Shown here in pieces: positions 11,765-24,462 of a stretch of DNA of 64,000 nucleotides. Position numbers and translations under genes: made by a program. The first letter of the stretch is position 1. Every line of letters starts with the position of its first letter. This DNA comes from Euonymus europaeus. Lineage: Eukaryota; Streptophyta; Magnoliopsida; Celastrales; Celastraceae. The notes beneath the pieces were generated by a model that saw nothing but the letters and a program-made list of their open reading frames with translations, had not been told where the DNA came from and searched no databases. The stretch lies in assembly GCA_963580455.1 (NCBI GenBank), contig OY756961.1, positions 11,513,001 to 11,577,000 on the forward strand, written 5' to 3'.

Positions 11765-14700
11765 TGTATGAAAAACGGACAAAACCGTTAAAAGTTCCTC
11801 CATAGAGAGAGTTGAGCAACTTCTGACAATCAAAGTTGCTCGGTGTAAACTTTTTATTGTTCTTCTATGTTAAATTTTACGAAAATGAGCTTCCAGGACT
11901 ATTTCGATGCAAAAACACCAACTTTCTATGACAAATGGACAAAACCGTTAAAAGCTCCTCCATAGAGAGAGTTGAGCAACTTCGGACTATCAAAGTTGCT
12001 CGGTGTACACTTTTTATTTTTCTTCTATGTTAAATTTTACGAAAATGAGCTTCCAGGATTATTTCGATGCTAAAACACCAAATTTCTATGACAAATGGAC
12101 AAAACCGTTAAAAGCTCCTCCATAGAGAGATTTGAGCAACTTCGGACAATCAAAGTTGATCGGTGTACACTTTTTATTGTTCTTCTATGTTAAATTTTAC
12201 GAAAATGAGCTTCCAGGATTATTTCGATGCCAAAACACCAACTTTCTATGAAAAACGGACAAAACCGTTAAAAGCTCCTCCATAGAGAGTTTTGAGCAAC
12301 TTCGGACTATCAAAGTTGATCGGTGTACACTTTTTATTGTTCTTCTATGTTAAATTTTACGAAAATGAGCTTCCAGGATTATTTCGATCCCAAAACACCA
12401 ACTTTCTATGACAAATGGACAAAACCGTTAAAAGCACCTCCATAGAGAGAGTTGAGCAACTTCAGACAATCAAAGTTGCTCGGTGTAAACTTTTTATTGT
12501 TCTTCTATGTTAAATTTAACGAAAATGAGCTTCCAGTACTATTTCGATGCCAAAACACCGACTTTCTATGACAAATGGTTAAAACCGTCGAAAGCTCCTC
12601 CATAGAGAGAGTTGAGCAACTTCGTACTATCAAAGTTGATCGGTGTACACTTTTTATTGTTCTTCTATGTTAAATTTTACGAAAATGAGCTTCCAGTACT
12701 ATTTCGATGCCAAAACACCAATTTTCTATGAAAAATGGTTAAAACCGTCAAAAGCTCCTCCATAGAGAGAGTTTAGTAACTTCGGACTATCAAAGTTGCT
12801 CGGTGTACACTTTTTATTGTTCTTCTATGTTAAATTTTACGAAAATGAGCTTCCAGGATTATTTCGATGCTAAAACACCAAATTTCTATGACAAATGAAC
12901 AAAACCGTTAAAAGCTCCTCCATAGAGAGTATTGAGCAACTTCAGAAAATCAAAGTTGCTCGGTTTACACTTTTTGTTGTTCTTCTTATTAAATTTTACG
13001 AAAATGAGCTTCCAGGATTATTTCGATCCCAAAACACCAACTTTCTATGACAAATAGACAAAACCGTTAAAAGCTCCTCCATAGAGAGATTTGAGCAACT
13101 TCGGACTATCAAAGTTGATCGGTGTACACTTTTTATTGTTCTTCTATGTTAAATTTTACGAAAATGAGCTTCCAGGATTATTTCGATGCCAAAACACCAA
13201 CTTTCAATGACAAATGAACAAAACCGTTAAAAGCTCCTCCATAACGAGAGTGGAGCAACTTCGGAATATCAAAGTTGATCGGTGTACACTTTTTATTGTT
13301 CTTCTATGTTAAATTTTACGAAAATGAGCTTCCAGGATTATTTCGATGCCAAAACACCAACTTTCTATGAAAAACGGACAAAACCGTTAAAAGCTACTCC
13401 ATAGAGAGTTTTGAGCAACTTCGGACTATCAAAGTTGATCGGTGTACACTTTTTATTGTTCTTCTATGTTAAATTTTACGAAAATGAGCTTCCAGGATTA
13501 TTTCGATCCCAAAACACCAACTTTCTATGACAAATGGACAAAACCGTTAAAAGCACCTCCATAGAGAGAGTTGAGCAACTTCAGACAATCAAAGTTGCTC
13601 GGTGTAAACTTTTTATTGTTCTTCTATGTTAAATTTTACGAAAATGAGCTTCCAGTACTATTTCGATGCCAAAACACCGACTTTCTATGACAAATGGTTA
13701 AAACCGTCGAAAGCTCCTCCATAGAGAGAGTTGAGCAACTTCGGACTATCAAAGTTGATCGGTGTACACTTTTTATTGTTCTTCTATGTTAAATTTTACG
13801 AAAATGAGCTTCCAGTACTATTTCGATGCCAAAACACCAACTTTCTATGAAAAATGGTTAAAACCGTCAAAAGCTCCTCCATAGAGAGAGTTTAGTAACT
13901 TCGGACTATCAAAGTTGCTCGGTGTACACTTTTTATTGTTCTTCTATGTTAAATTTTACGAAAATGAGCTTCCAGGATTATTTCGATGCTAAAACACCAA
14001 ATTTCTATGACAAATGAACAAAACCGTTAAAAGCTCCTCCATAGAGAGTATTGAGCAACTTCAGACAATCAAAGTTGCTCGGTTTACACTTTTTATTGTT
14101 CTTCTTATTAAATTTTACGAAAATGAGCTTCCAGGATTATTTCGATCCCAAAACACCAACTTTCTATGACAAATGGACAAAACCGTTAAAAGCTCCTCCA
14201 TAGAGAGATTTGAGCAACTTCGGACTATCAAAGTTGATCGGTGTACACTTTTTATTGTTCTTCTATGTTAAATTTTACGAAAATGAGCTTCCAGGATTAT
14301 TTCGATGCCAAAACACCAACTTTCAATGATAAATGGACAAAACCGTTAAAAGCTCCTCCATAACGAGAGTGGAGCAACTTCGGACTATCAAAGTTGATCG
14401 GTGTACACTTTTTATTGTTCTTCTATGTTAAATTTTACGAAAATGAGCTTCCAGGATTATTTCGATCCCAAAACACCAACTTTCTATGACAAATGGACAA
14501 AACCGTTAAAAGCTCCTCCATAGAGAGATTTGAGCAACTTCGGACAATCAAAGTTGATCGGTGTACACTTTTTATTGTTCTTCTATGTTAAATTTTACGA
14601 AAATGAGCTTCCAGGATTATTTCGATGTCAAAACACCAACTTTCTATGAAAAACGGACAAAACCGTTAAAAGCTCCTCCATGGAGAGATTTGAGCAACTT

Positions 14701-17700
14701 CGGACTATCAAAGTTGATCGGTGTACACTTTTTATTGTTCTTCTATGTTAAATTTTACGAAAATGAGCTTCCAGGATTATTTCGATCCCAAAACACCAAC
14801 TTTCTCTGACAAATGGACAAAACCGTTAAAAGCACCTCCATAGATTGATTTGAGCAATTTCGGACAATCAAAGTTGATCGGTGTACACTTTTTATTGTTC
14901 TTCTATGTTAAATTTTACGAAAATGAGCTTCCAGGATTATTTCGATGCCAAAACACCAACTTTCTATAAAAAACGGACAAAACCGTTAAAAGTACCTCCA
15001 TAGAGAGAGTTGAGCAACTTCAGACAATCAAAGTTGCTCGGTGTAAACTTTTTATTGTTCTTCTATGTTAAATTTTACGAAAATGAGCTTCCAGGACTAT
15101 TTCGATGCCAAAACACCAACTTTCTATGACAAATGGAAAAAACCGTTAAAAGCTCCTCCATAGAGAGAGTTGAGCAACTTCGGACTATCAAAGTTGCTCG
15201 GTGTACACTTTTTATTGTTCTTCTATGTTAAATTTTACGAAAATGAGCTTCCAGGATTATTTCGATGCCAAAACACCAACTTTCTATGACAAATGGACAA
15301 AACTGTTAAAAGCTCCTCCATAGAGAGATTTGAGCAACTTCGGACTATCAAAGTTGATCGGTGTACACTTTTTATTGTTCTTCTATGTTAAATTTTACGA
15401 AAATGAGCTTCCAGGATTATTTCGATGCCAAAACACCAACTTTCTATGAAAAACGTACAAAACCGTTAAAAGTTCCTCCATAGAGAGAGTTGAGGAACTT
15501 CAGACAATTAAAGTTGCTCGGTGTAAACTTTTTATTGTTCTTCTATGTTAAATTTTACGAAAATGAGCTTCCAGTACTATTTCGATGCCAAAACACCAAC
15601 TTTCTATGACAAATGGTTAAAACCGTCAAAAGCTCTTCCATAGAGAGAGTTGAGCAACTTCGGACTATCAAAGTTGCTCGGCGTACACTTTTTATTGTTC
15701 TTCTATGTTAAATTTTACGAAAATGAGCTTCCAGGATTATTTCGATGCCAAAACACCAACTTTCTATGAAAAACGTACAAAACCGTTAAAAGTTCCTCCA
15801 TAGAGAGAGTTGAGGAACTTCAGACAATCAAAGTTGCTCGGTGTACACTTTTTATTGTTCTTCTTTTTAAATTTTACTAAAATGAGATTCCAAGATTATT
15901 TCGATGCCAAAACACCAACTTTCTATGACAAATGGACAAAACCGTTAAAAGCTCCTCCATAGAGAGAGTGGAGCAACTTCGGACTATCAAAGTGGATCGG
16001 TGTACACTTTTTATTGTTCTTCTATGATAAATTTTACGAAAATGAGCTTCCAGGATTATTTCGATGCCAAAACACCAACTTTCTATGAAAAACGTACAAA
16101 ACCGTTAAAAGTTCCTCCATAGAGAGAGTTGAGGAACTTCAGACAATCAAAGTTGCTCGGTGTACACTTTTTATTGTTCTTCTTTTTAAATTTTTCTAAA
16201 ATGAGATTCCAAGATTATTTCGATGCCAAAACACCAACTTTCTATGACAAATGGACAAAACCGTTAAAAGCTCCTCCATAGAGAGAGTGGAGCAACTTCG
16301 GACTATCAAAGTTGATCGGTGTACACTTTTTATTGTTCTTCTATGATAAATTTTACGAAAATGAGCTTCCAGGATTATTTCGATCCCAAAACACCAACTT
16401 TCTATGACAAATGGACAAAACCGTTAAAAGCTCCTCCATAGAGAGATTTGAGCAACTTCGGAGTATCAAAGTTGATCGGTGTACACTTTTTATTGTTCTT
16501 CTATGTTAAATTTTACGAAAATGAGCTTCCAGGATTATGTCGATGCCAAAACACCAACTTTCTATGACAAATGGACAAAACCGTTAAAAGCTCCTCCATA
16601 GAGAGATTTGAGCAACTTCGGACTATCAAAGTTGATCGGTGTACACTTTTTATTGTTCTTCTATGTTAAATTTTACGAAAATGAGCTTCCAGGATTATTT
16701 CGATGCCAAAACACCAACTTTGTATGAAAAACGGACAAAACCGTTAAAAGTTCCTCCATAGAGACAGTTGAGCAACTTCTGACAATCAAAGTTGCTCGGT
16801 GTAAACTTTTTATTGTTCTTCTATGTTAAATTTTACGAAAATGAGCTTCCAGGACTATTTCGATGCAAAAACACCAACTTTCTATGACAAATGGACAAAA
16901 CCGTTAAAAGCTCCTCCATAGAGAGAGTTGAGCAACTTCGGACTATCAAAGTTGCCGGTGTACACTTTTTATTTTTCTTCTATGTTAAATTTTACGAAAA
17001 TGAGCTTCCAGGATTATTTCGATGCGAAAACACCAAATTTCTATGACAAATGGACAAAACCGTTAAAAGCTCCTCCATAGAGAGATTTGAGCAACTTCGG
17101 ACAATCAAAGTTGATCGGTGTAAACTTTTTATTGTTCTTCTATGTTAAATTTTACGAAAATGAGCTTCCAGGATTATTTCGATGCCAAAACAACAACTTT
17201 CTATGAAAAATGGACAAAACTGTTAAAAGCTCCTCCATAGAGAGATTTGAGCAACTTCGGACTATCAAAGTTGATCGGTGTACACTTTTTATTGTTCTTC
17301 TATGTTAAATTTTACGAAAATGAGCTTCCAGGATTATTTCGATGCCAAAACACCAACTTTCTATGAAAAACGTACAAAACCGTTAAAAGTTCCTCCATAG
17401 AGAGAGTTGAGGAACTTCAGACAATTAAAGTTGCTCGGTGTAAACTTTTTATTGTTCTTCTATGTTAAATTTTACGAAAATGAGCTTCCAGTACTATTTC
17501 GATGCCAAAACACCAACTTTCTATGACAAATGGTTAAAACCGTCAAAAGCTCTTCCATAGAGAGAGTTGAGCAACTTCGGACTATCAAAGTTGCTCGGCG
17601 TACACTTTTTATTGTTCTTCTATGTTAAATTTTACGAAAATGAGCTTCCAGGATTATTTCGATGCCAAAACACCAACTTTCTATGAAAAACGTACAAAAC

Positions 17701-18797
17701 CGTTAAAAGTTCCTCCATAGAGAGAGTTGAGGAACTTCAGACAATCAAAGTTGCTCGGTGTACACTTTTTATTGTTCTTCTTTTTAAATTTTACTAAAAT
17801 GAGATTCCAAGATTATTTCGATGCCAAAACACCAACTTTCTATGAAAAATGGTTAAAACCGTCAAAAGCTCCTCCATAGAGAGAGTTTAGTAACTTCGGA
17901 CTATCAAAGTTGCTCGGTGTACACTTTTTATTGTTCTTCTATGTTAAATTTTACGAAAATGAGCTTCCAGGATTATTTCGATGCTAAAACACCAAATTTC
18001 TATGACAAATGAACAAAACCGTTAAAAGCTCCTCCATAGAGAGAGTGGAGCAACTTCGGACTATCAAAGTTGATCGGTGTACACTTTTTATTGTTCTTCT
18101 ATGATAAATTTTACGAAAATGAGCTTCCAGGATTATTTCGATGCCAAAACACCAACTTTCTATGAAAAACGTACAAAACCGTTAAAAGTTCCTCCATAGA
18201 GAGAGTTGAGGAACTTCAGACAATCAAAGTTGCTCGGTGTACACTTTTTATTGTTCTTCTTTTTAAATTTTTCTAAAATGAGATTCCAAGATTATTTCGA
18301 TGCCAAAACACCAACTTTCTATGACAAATGGACAAAACCGTTAAAAGCTCCTCCATAGAGAGAGTGGAGCAACTTCGGACTATCAAAGTTGATCGGTGTA
18401 CACTTTTTATTGTTCTTCTATGATAAATTTTACGAAAATGAGCTTCCAGGATTATTTCGATCCCAAAACACCAACTTTCTATGACAAATGGACAAAACCG
18501 TTAAAAGCTCCTCCATAGAGAGATTTGAGCAACTTCGGAGTATCAAAGTTGATCGGTGTACACTTTTTATTGTTCTTCTATGTTAAATTTTACGAAAATG
18601 AGCTTCCAGGATTATGTCGATGCCAAAACACCAACTTTCTATGACAAATGGACAAAACCGTTAAAAGCTCCTCCATAGAGAGATTTGAGCAACTTCGGAC
18701 TATCAAAGTTGATCGGTGTACACTTTTTATTGTTCTTCTATGTTAAATTTTACGAAAATGAGCTTCCAGGATTATTTCGATGCCAAAACACCAACTT
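11765..18797 (+). repeat. Left HOR copy C4, 44 monomers (7033 bp)
   Basis: The copy lies between tgtatg landmarks at 11,765 and 18,798, with another tgtatg inside at 16,721. The first part, to about 15.5 kb, follows the C2/C3 order. The rest (about 15.5-18.8 kb) is an inserted or duplicated block with its own 159 bp class, where cttctatgttaaat reads cttctttttaaat (units at 15,833, 16,152, 17,750 and 18,229). A single-base deletion gives gttgccggtg at 16,951. About 4.7 kb starting at 11,765 is repeated at an offset of 7033 bp, from 18,798 to roughly 23,540. Confidence 0.87.
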
Positions 18798-21700
18798 TGT
18801 ATGAAAAACGGACAAAACCGTTAAAAGTTCCTCCATAGAGAGAGTTGAGCAACTTCTGACAATCAAAGTTGCTCGGTGTAAACTTTTTATTGTTCTTCTA
18901 TGTTAAATTTTACGAAAATGAGCTTCCAGGACTATTTCGATGCAAAAATACCAACTTTCTATGACAAATGGACAAAACCGTTAAAAGCTCCTCCATAGAG
19001 AGAGTTGAGCGACTTCGGACTATCAAAGTTGCTCGGTGTACACTTTTTATTTTTCTTCTATGTTAAATTTTACGAAAATGAGCTTCCAGGATTATTTCGA
19101 TGCTAAAACACCAAATTTCTATGACAAATGGACAAAACCGTTAAAAGCTCCTCCATAGAGAGATTTGAGCAACTTCGGACAATCAAAGTTGATCGGTGTA
19201 CACTTTTTATTGTTCTTCTATGTTAAATTTTACGAAAATGAGCTTCCAGGATTATTTCGATGCCAAAACACCAACTTTCTATGAAAAACGGACAAAACCG
19301 TTAAAAGCTCCTCCATAGAGAGTTTTGAGCAACTTCGGACTATCAAAGTTGATCGGTGTACACTTTTTATTGTTCTTCTATGTTAAATTTTACGAAAATG
19401 AGCTTCCAGGATTATTTCGATCCCAAAACACCAACTTTCTATGACAAATGGACAAAACCGTTAAAAGCACCTCCATAGAGAGAGTTGAGCAACTTCAGAC
19501 AATCAAAGTTGCTCGGTGTAAACTTTTTATTGTTCTTCTATGTTAAATTTTACGAAAATGAGCTTCCAGTACTATTTCGATGCCAAAACACCGACTTTCT
19601 ATGACAAATGGTTAAAACCGTCGAAAGCTCCTCCATAGAGAGAGTTGAGCAACTTCGGACTATCAAAGTTGATCGGTGTACACTTTTTATTGTTCTTCTA
19701 TGTTAAATTTTACGAAAATGAGCTTCCAGTACTATTTCGATGCCAAAACACCAATTTTCTATGAAAAATGGTTAAAACCGTCAAAAGCTCCTCCATAGAG
19801 AGAGTTTAGTAACTTCGGACTATCAAAGTTGCTCGGTGTACACTTTTTATTGTTCTTCTATGTTAAATTTTACGAAAATGAGCTTCCAGGATTATTTCGA
19901 TGCTAAAACACCAAATTTCTATGACAAATGAACAAAACCGTTAAAAGCTCCTCCATAGAGAGTATTGAGCAACTTCAGAAAATCAAAGTTGCTCGGTTTA
20001 CACTTTTTGTTGTTCTTCTTATTAAATTTTACGAAAATGAGCTTCCAGGATTATTTCGATCCCAAAACACCAACTTTCTATGACAAATGGACAAAACCGT
20101 TAAAAGCTCCTCCATAGAGAGATTTGAGCAACTTCGGACTATCAAAGTTGATCGGTGTACACTTTTTATTGTTCTTCTATGTTAAATTTTACGAAAATGA
20201 GCTTCCAGGATTATTTCGATGCCAAAACACCAACTTTCAATGACAAATGGACAAAACCGTTAAAAGCTCCTCCATAACGAGAGTGGAGCAACTTCGGACT
20301 ATCAAAGTTGATCGGTGTACACTTTTTATTGTTCTTCTATGTTAAATTTTATGAAAATGAGCTTCCAGGATTATTTCGATGCCAAAACACCAACTTTCTA
20401 TGAAAAACGGACAAAACCGTTAAAAGCTACTCCATAGAGAGTTTTGAGCAACTTCGGACTATCAAAGTTGATCGGTGTACACTTTTTATTGTTCTTCTAT
20501 GTTAAATTTTACGAAAATGAGCTTCCAGGATTATTTCGATCCCAAAACACCAACTTTCTATGACAAATGGACAAAACCGTTAAAAGCACCTCCATAGAGA
20601 AAGTTGAGCAACTTCAGACAATCAAAGTTGCTCGGTGTAAACTTTTTATTGTTCTTCTATGTTAAATTTTACGAAAATGAGCTTCCAGTACTATTTCGAT
20701 GCCAAAACACCGACTTTCTATGACAAATGGTTAAAACCGTCGAAAGCTCCTCCATAGAGAGAGTTGAGCAACTTCGGACTATCAAAGTTGATCGGTGTAC
20801 ACTTTTTATTGTTCTTCTATGTTAAATTTTACGAAAATGAGCTTCCAGTACTATTTCGATGCCAAAACACCAACTTTCTATGAAAAATGGTTAAAACCGT
20901 CAAAAGCTCCTCCATAGAGAGAGTTTAGTAACTTCGGACTATCAAAGTTGCTCGGTGTACACTTTTTATTGTTCTTCTATGTTAAATTTTACGAAAATGA
21001 GCTTCCAGGATTATTTCGATGCTAAAACACCAAATTTCTATGACAAATGAACAAAACCGTTAAAAGCTCCTCCATAGAGAGTATTGAGCAACTTCAGACA
21101 ATCAAAGTTGCTCGGTTTACACTTTTTATTGTTCTTCTTATTAAATTTTACGAAAATGAGCTTCCAGGATTATTTCGATCCCAAAACACCAACTTTCTAT
21201 GACAAATGGACAAAACCGTTAAAAGCTCCTCCATAGAGGGATTTGAGCAACTTCGGACTATCAAAGTTGATCGGTGTACACTTTTTATTGTTCTTCTATG
21301 TTAAATTTTACGAAAATGAGCTTCCAGGATTATTTCGATGCCAAAACACCAACTTTCAATGATAAATGGACAAAACCGTTAAAAGCTCCTCCATAACGAG
21401 AGTGGAGCAACTTCGGACTATCAAAGTTGATCGGTGTACACTTTTTATTGTTCTTCTATGTTAAATTTTACGAAAATGAGCTTCCAGGATTATTTCGATC
21501 CCAAAACACCAACTTTCTATGACAAATGGACAAAACCGTTAAAAGCTCCTCCATAGAGAGATTTGAGCAACTTCGGACAATCAAAGTTGATCGGTGTACA
21601 CTTTTTATTGTTCTTCTATGTTAAATTTTACGAAAATGAGCTTCCAGGATTATTTCGATGTCAAAACACCAACTTTCTATGAAAAACGGACAAAACCGTT

Positions 21701-22385
21701 AAAACCTCCTCCATGGAGAGATTTGAGCAACTTCGGACTATCAAAGTTGATCGGTGTACACTTTTTATTGTTCTTCTATGTTAAATTTTACGAAAATGAG
21801 CTTCCAGGATTATTTCGATCCCAAAACACCAACTTTCTCTGACAAATGGACAAAACCGTTAAAAGCACCTCCATAGAGAGATTTGAGCAATTTCGGACAA
21901 TCAAAGTTGATCGGTGTACACTTTTTATTGTTCTTCTATGTTAAATTTTACGAAAATGAGCTTCCAGGATTATTTCGATGCCAAAACACCAACTTTCTAT
22001 AAAAAACGGACAAAACCGTTAAAAGTACCTCCATAGAGAGAGTTGAGCAACTTCAGACAATCAAAGTTGCTCGGTGTAAACTTTTTATTGTTCTTCTATG
22101 TTAAATTTTACGAAAATGAGCTTCCAGGACTATTTCGATGCCAAAACACCAACTTTCTATGACAAATGGAAAAAACCGTTAAAAGCTCCTCCATAGAGAG
22201 AGTTGAGCAACTTCGGACTATCAAAGTTGCTCGGTGTACACTTTTTATTGTTCTTCTATGTTAAATTTTACGAAAATGAGCTTCCAGGATTATTTCGATG
22301 CCAAAACACCAACTTTCTATGACAAATGGACAAAACTGTTAAAAGCTCCTCCATAGAGAGATTTGAGCAACTTCGGACTATCAAA
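18798..22385 (+). repeat. Left HOR copy C5, start of the next copy
   Basis: This follows C4 at an offset of 7033 bp. The nested-duplication markers fall at 20,278 and 21,397, against 13,245 and 14,364. The 82-codon frame recurs at 21,594 with one residue changed (KPPP for KAPP). The C4-like order continues into the next unit to about 23,540, where C4 has gattatgtcg but this copy switches to a gcaaaaacaagaac monomer. That switch marks a rearrangement junction. Confidence 0.82.
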
Positions 22386-24462
22386 GTTGATCGGTGTACA
22401 CTTTTTATTGTTCTTCTATGTTAAATTTTACGAAAATGAGCTTCCAGGATTATTTCGATGCCAAAACACCAACTTTCTATGAAAAACGTACAAAACCGTT
22501 AAAAGTTCGTCCATAGAGAGAGTTGAGGAACTTCAGACAATTAAAGTTGCTCGGTGTAAACTTTTTATTGTTCTTCTATGTTAAATTTTACGAAAATGAG
22601 CTTCCAGTACTATTTCGATGCCAAAACACCAACTTTCTATGACAAATGGTTAAAACCGTCAAAAGCTCTTCCATAGAGAGAGTTGAGCAACTTCGGACTA
22701 TCAAAGTTGCTCGGCGTACACTTTTTATTGTTCTTCTATGTTAAATTTTACGGAAATGAGCTTCCAGGATTATTTCGATGCCAAAACACCAACTTTCTAT
22801 GAAAAACGTACAAAACCGTTAAAAGTTCCTCCATAGAGAGAGTTGAGGAACTTCAGACAATCAAAGTTGCTCGGTGTACACTTTTTATTGTTCTTCTTTT
22901 TAAATTTTACTAAAATGAGATTCCAAGATTATTTCGATGCCAAAACACCAACTTTCTATGACAAATGGACAAAACCGTTAAAAGCTCCTCCATAGAGAGA
23001 GTGGAGCAACTTCGGACTATCAAAGTTGATCGGTGTACACTTTTTATTGTTCTTCTATGATAAATTTTACGAAAATGAGCTTCCAGGATTATTTCGATGC
23101 CAAAACACCAACTTTCTATGAAAAACGTACAAAACCGTTAAAAGTTCCTCCATAGAGAGAGTTGAGGAACTTCAGACAATCAAAGTTGCTCGGTGTACAC
23201 TTTTTATTGTTCTTCTTTTTAAATTTTTCTAAAATGAGATTCCAAGATTATTTCGATGCCAAAACACCAACTTTCTATGACAAATGGACAAAACCGTTAA
23301 AAGCTCCTCCATAGAGAGAGTGGAGCAACTTCGGACTATCAAAGTTGATCGGTGTACACTTTTTATTGTTCTTCTATGATAAATTTTACGAAAATGAGCT
23401 TCCAGGATTATTTCGATCCCAAAACACCAACTTTCTATGACAAATGGACAAAATCGTTAAAAGCTCCTCCATAGAGAGATTTGAGCAACTTCGGAGTATC
23501 AAAGTTGATCGGTGTACACTTTTTATTGTTCTTCTATGTTAAATTTTACGAAAATGAGCTTCCAGGACTATTTCGATGCAAAAACAAGAACTTTCTATGA
23601 CAAATGGACAAAACCGTTAAAAGCACCTCCATAGAGAGAGTTGAGGAACTTCGGACTATCAAAGTTGCTCGGTGTACACTTTTTATTGTTCTTCTATGTT
23701 AAATTTTACGAAAATGAGCTTCCAGGATTATTTCGATGCCAAAACACAAACTTTCTATGAAAAATGGACAAAACCGTTAAAAGCTCCTCCATAGAGAGAT
23801 TTGAGCAACTTCGGAGTATCAAAGTTGATCGGTGTACACTTTTTATTGTTTTTCTATGTTAAATTTTACGAAAATGAGCTTCCAGGATTATTTCGATCCC
23901 AAAACACCAACTTTCTATGACAAATGGACAAAACCGTTAAAAGCTCCTCCATAGAGAGAGTGGAGCAACTTCGGACTATCAAAGTTGATCGGTGTACACT
24001 TTTTATTGTTCTTCTATGTTAAATTTTACGAAAATGAGCTTCCAGTACTATTTCGATGCCAAAACACCAACTTTCTATGGCAAATGGTTAAAACCGTCAA
24101 AAGCTCCTCCATAGAGAGAGTTGAGCAACTTCGGACTATCAAAGTTGCTCGGTGTACACTTTTTATTGTTCTTCTATGTTAAATTTTACGAAAATGAGCT
24201 TCCAGGATTATTTCGATGCTAAAACACCAAATTTCTATGACAAATGAACAAAACCGTTAAAAGCTCCTCCATAGAGAGTATTGAGTAACTTCCGACAATC
24301 AAAGTTGCTCGGTGTACACTTTTTATTGTTCTTCTTATTAAATTTTACGAAAATGAGCTTCCAGGATTATTTCGATCCCAAAACACCAACTTTCTATGAA
24401 AAATGGACAAAACCGTTAAAAGCTCTTCCATAGAGAGATTTGAGCAACTTCGGACTATCAAA
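22386..24462 (+). repeat. HOR unit D1, 13 monomers (2077 bp)
   Basis: This 13-monomer unit has three 159 bp members, at 22,866, 23,185 and 24,304. Landmarks are ctcggcgtacac at 22,714 (as gcgta), two copies of the cttctttttaaa monomer 319 bp apart, the aaaacaagaac monomer at 23,581 and a tatggcaaatggtt monomer near 24,076. Its first half overlaps the homology to C4, so it is a junction unit shared by two HOR families. Confidence 0.83.
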
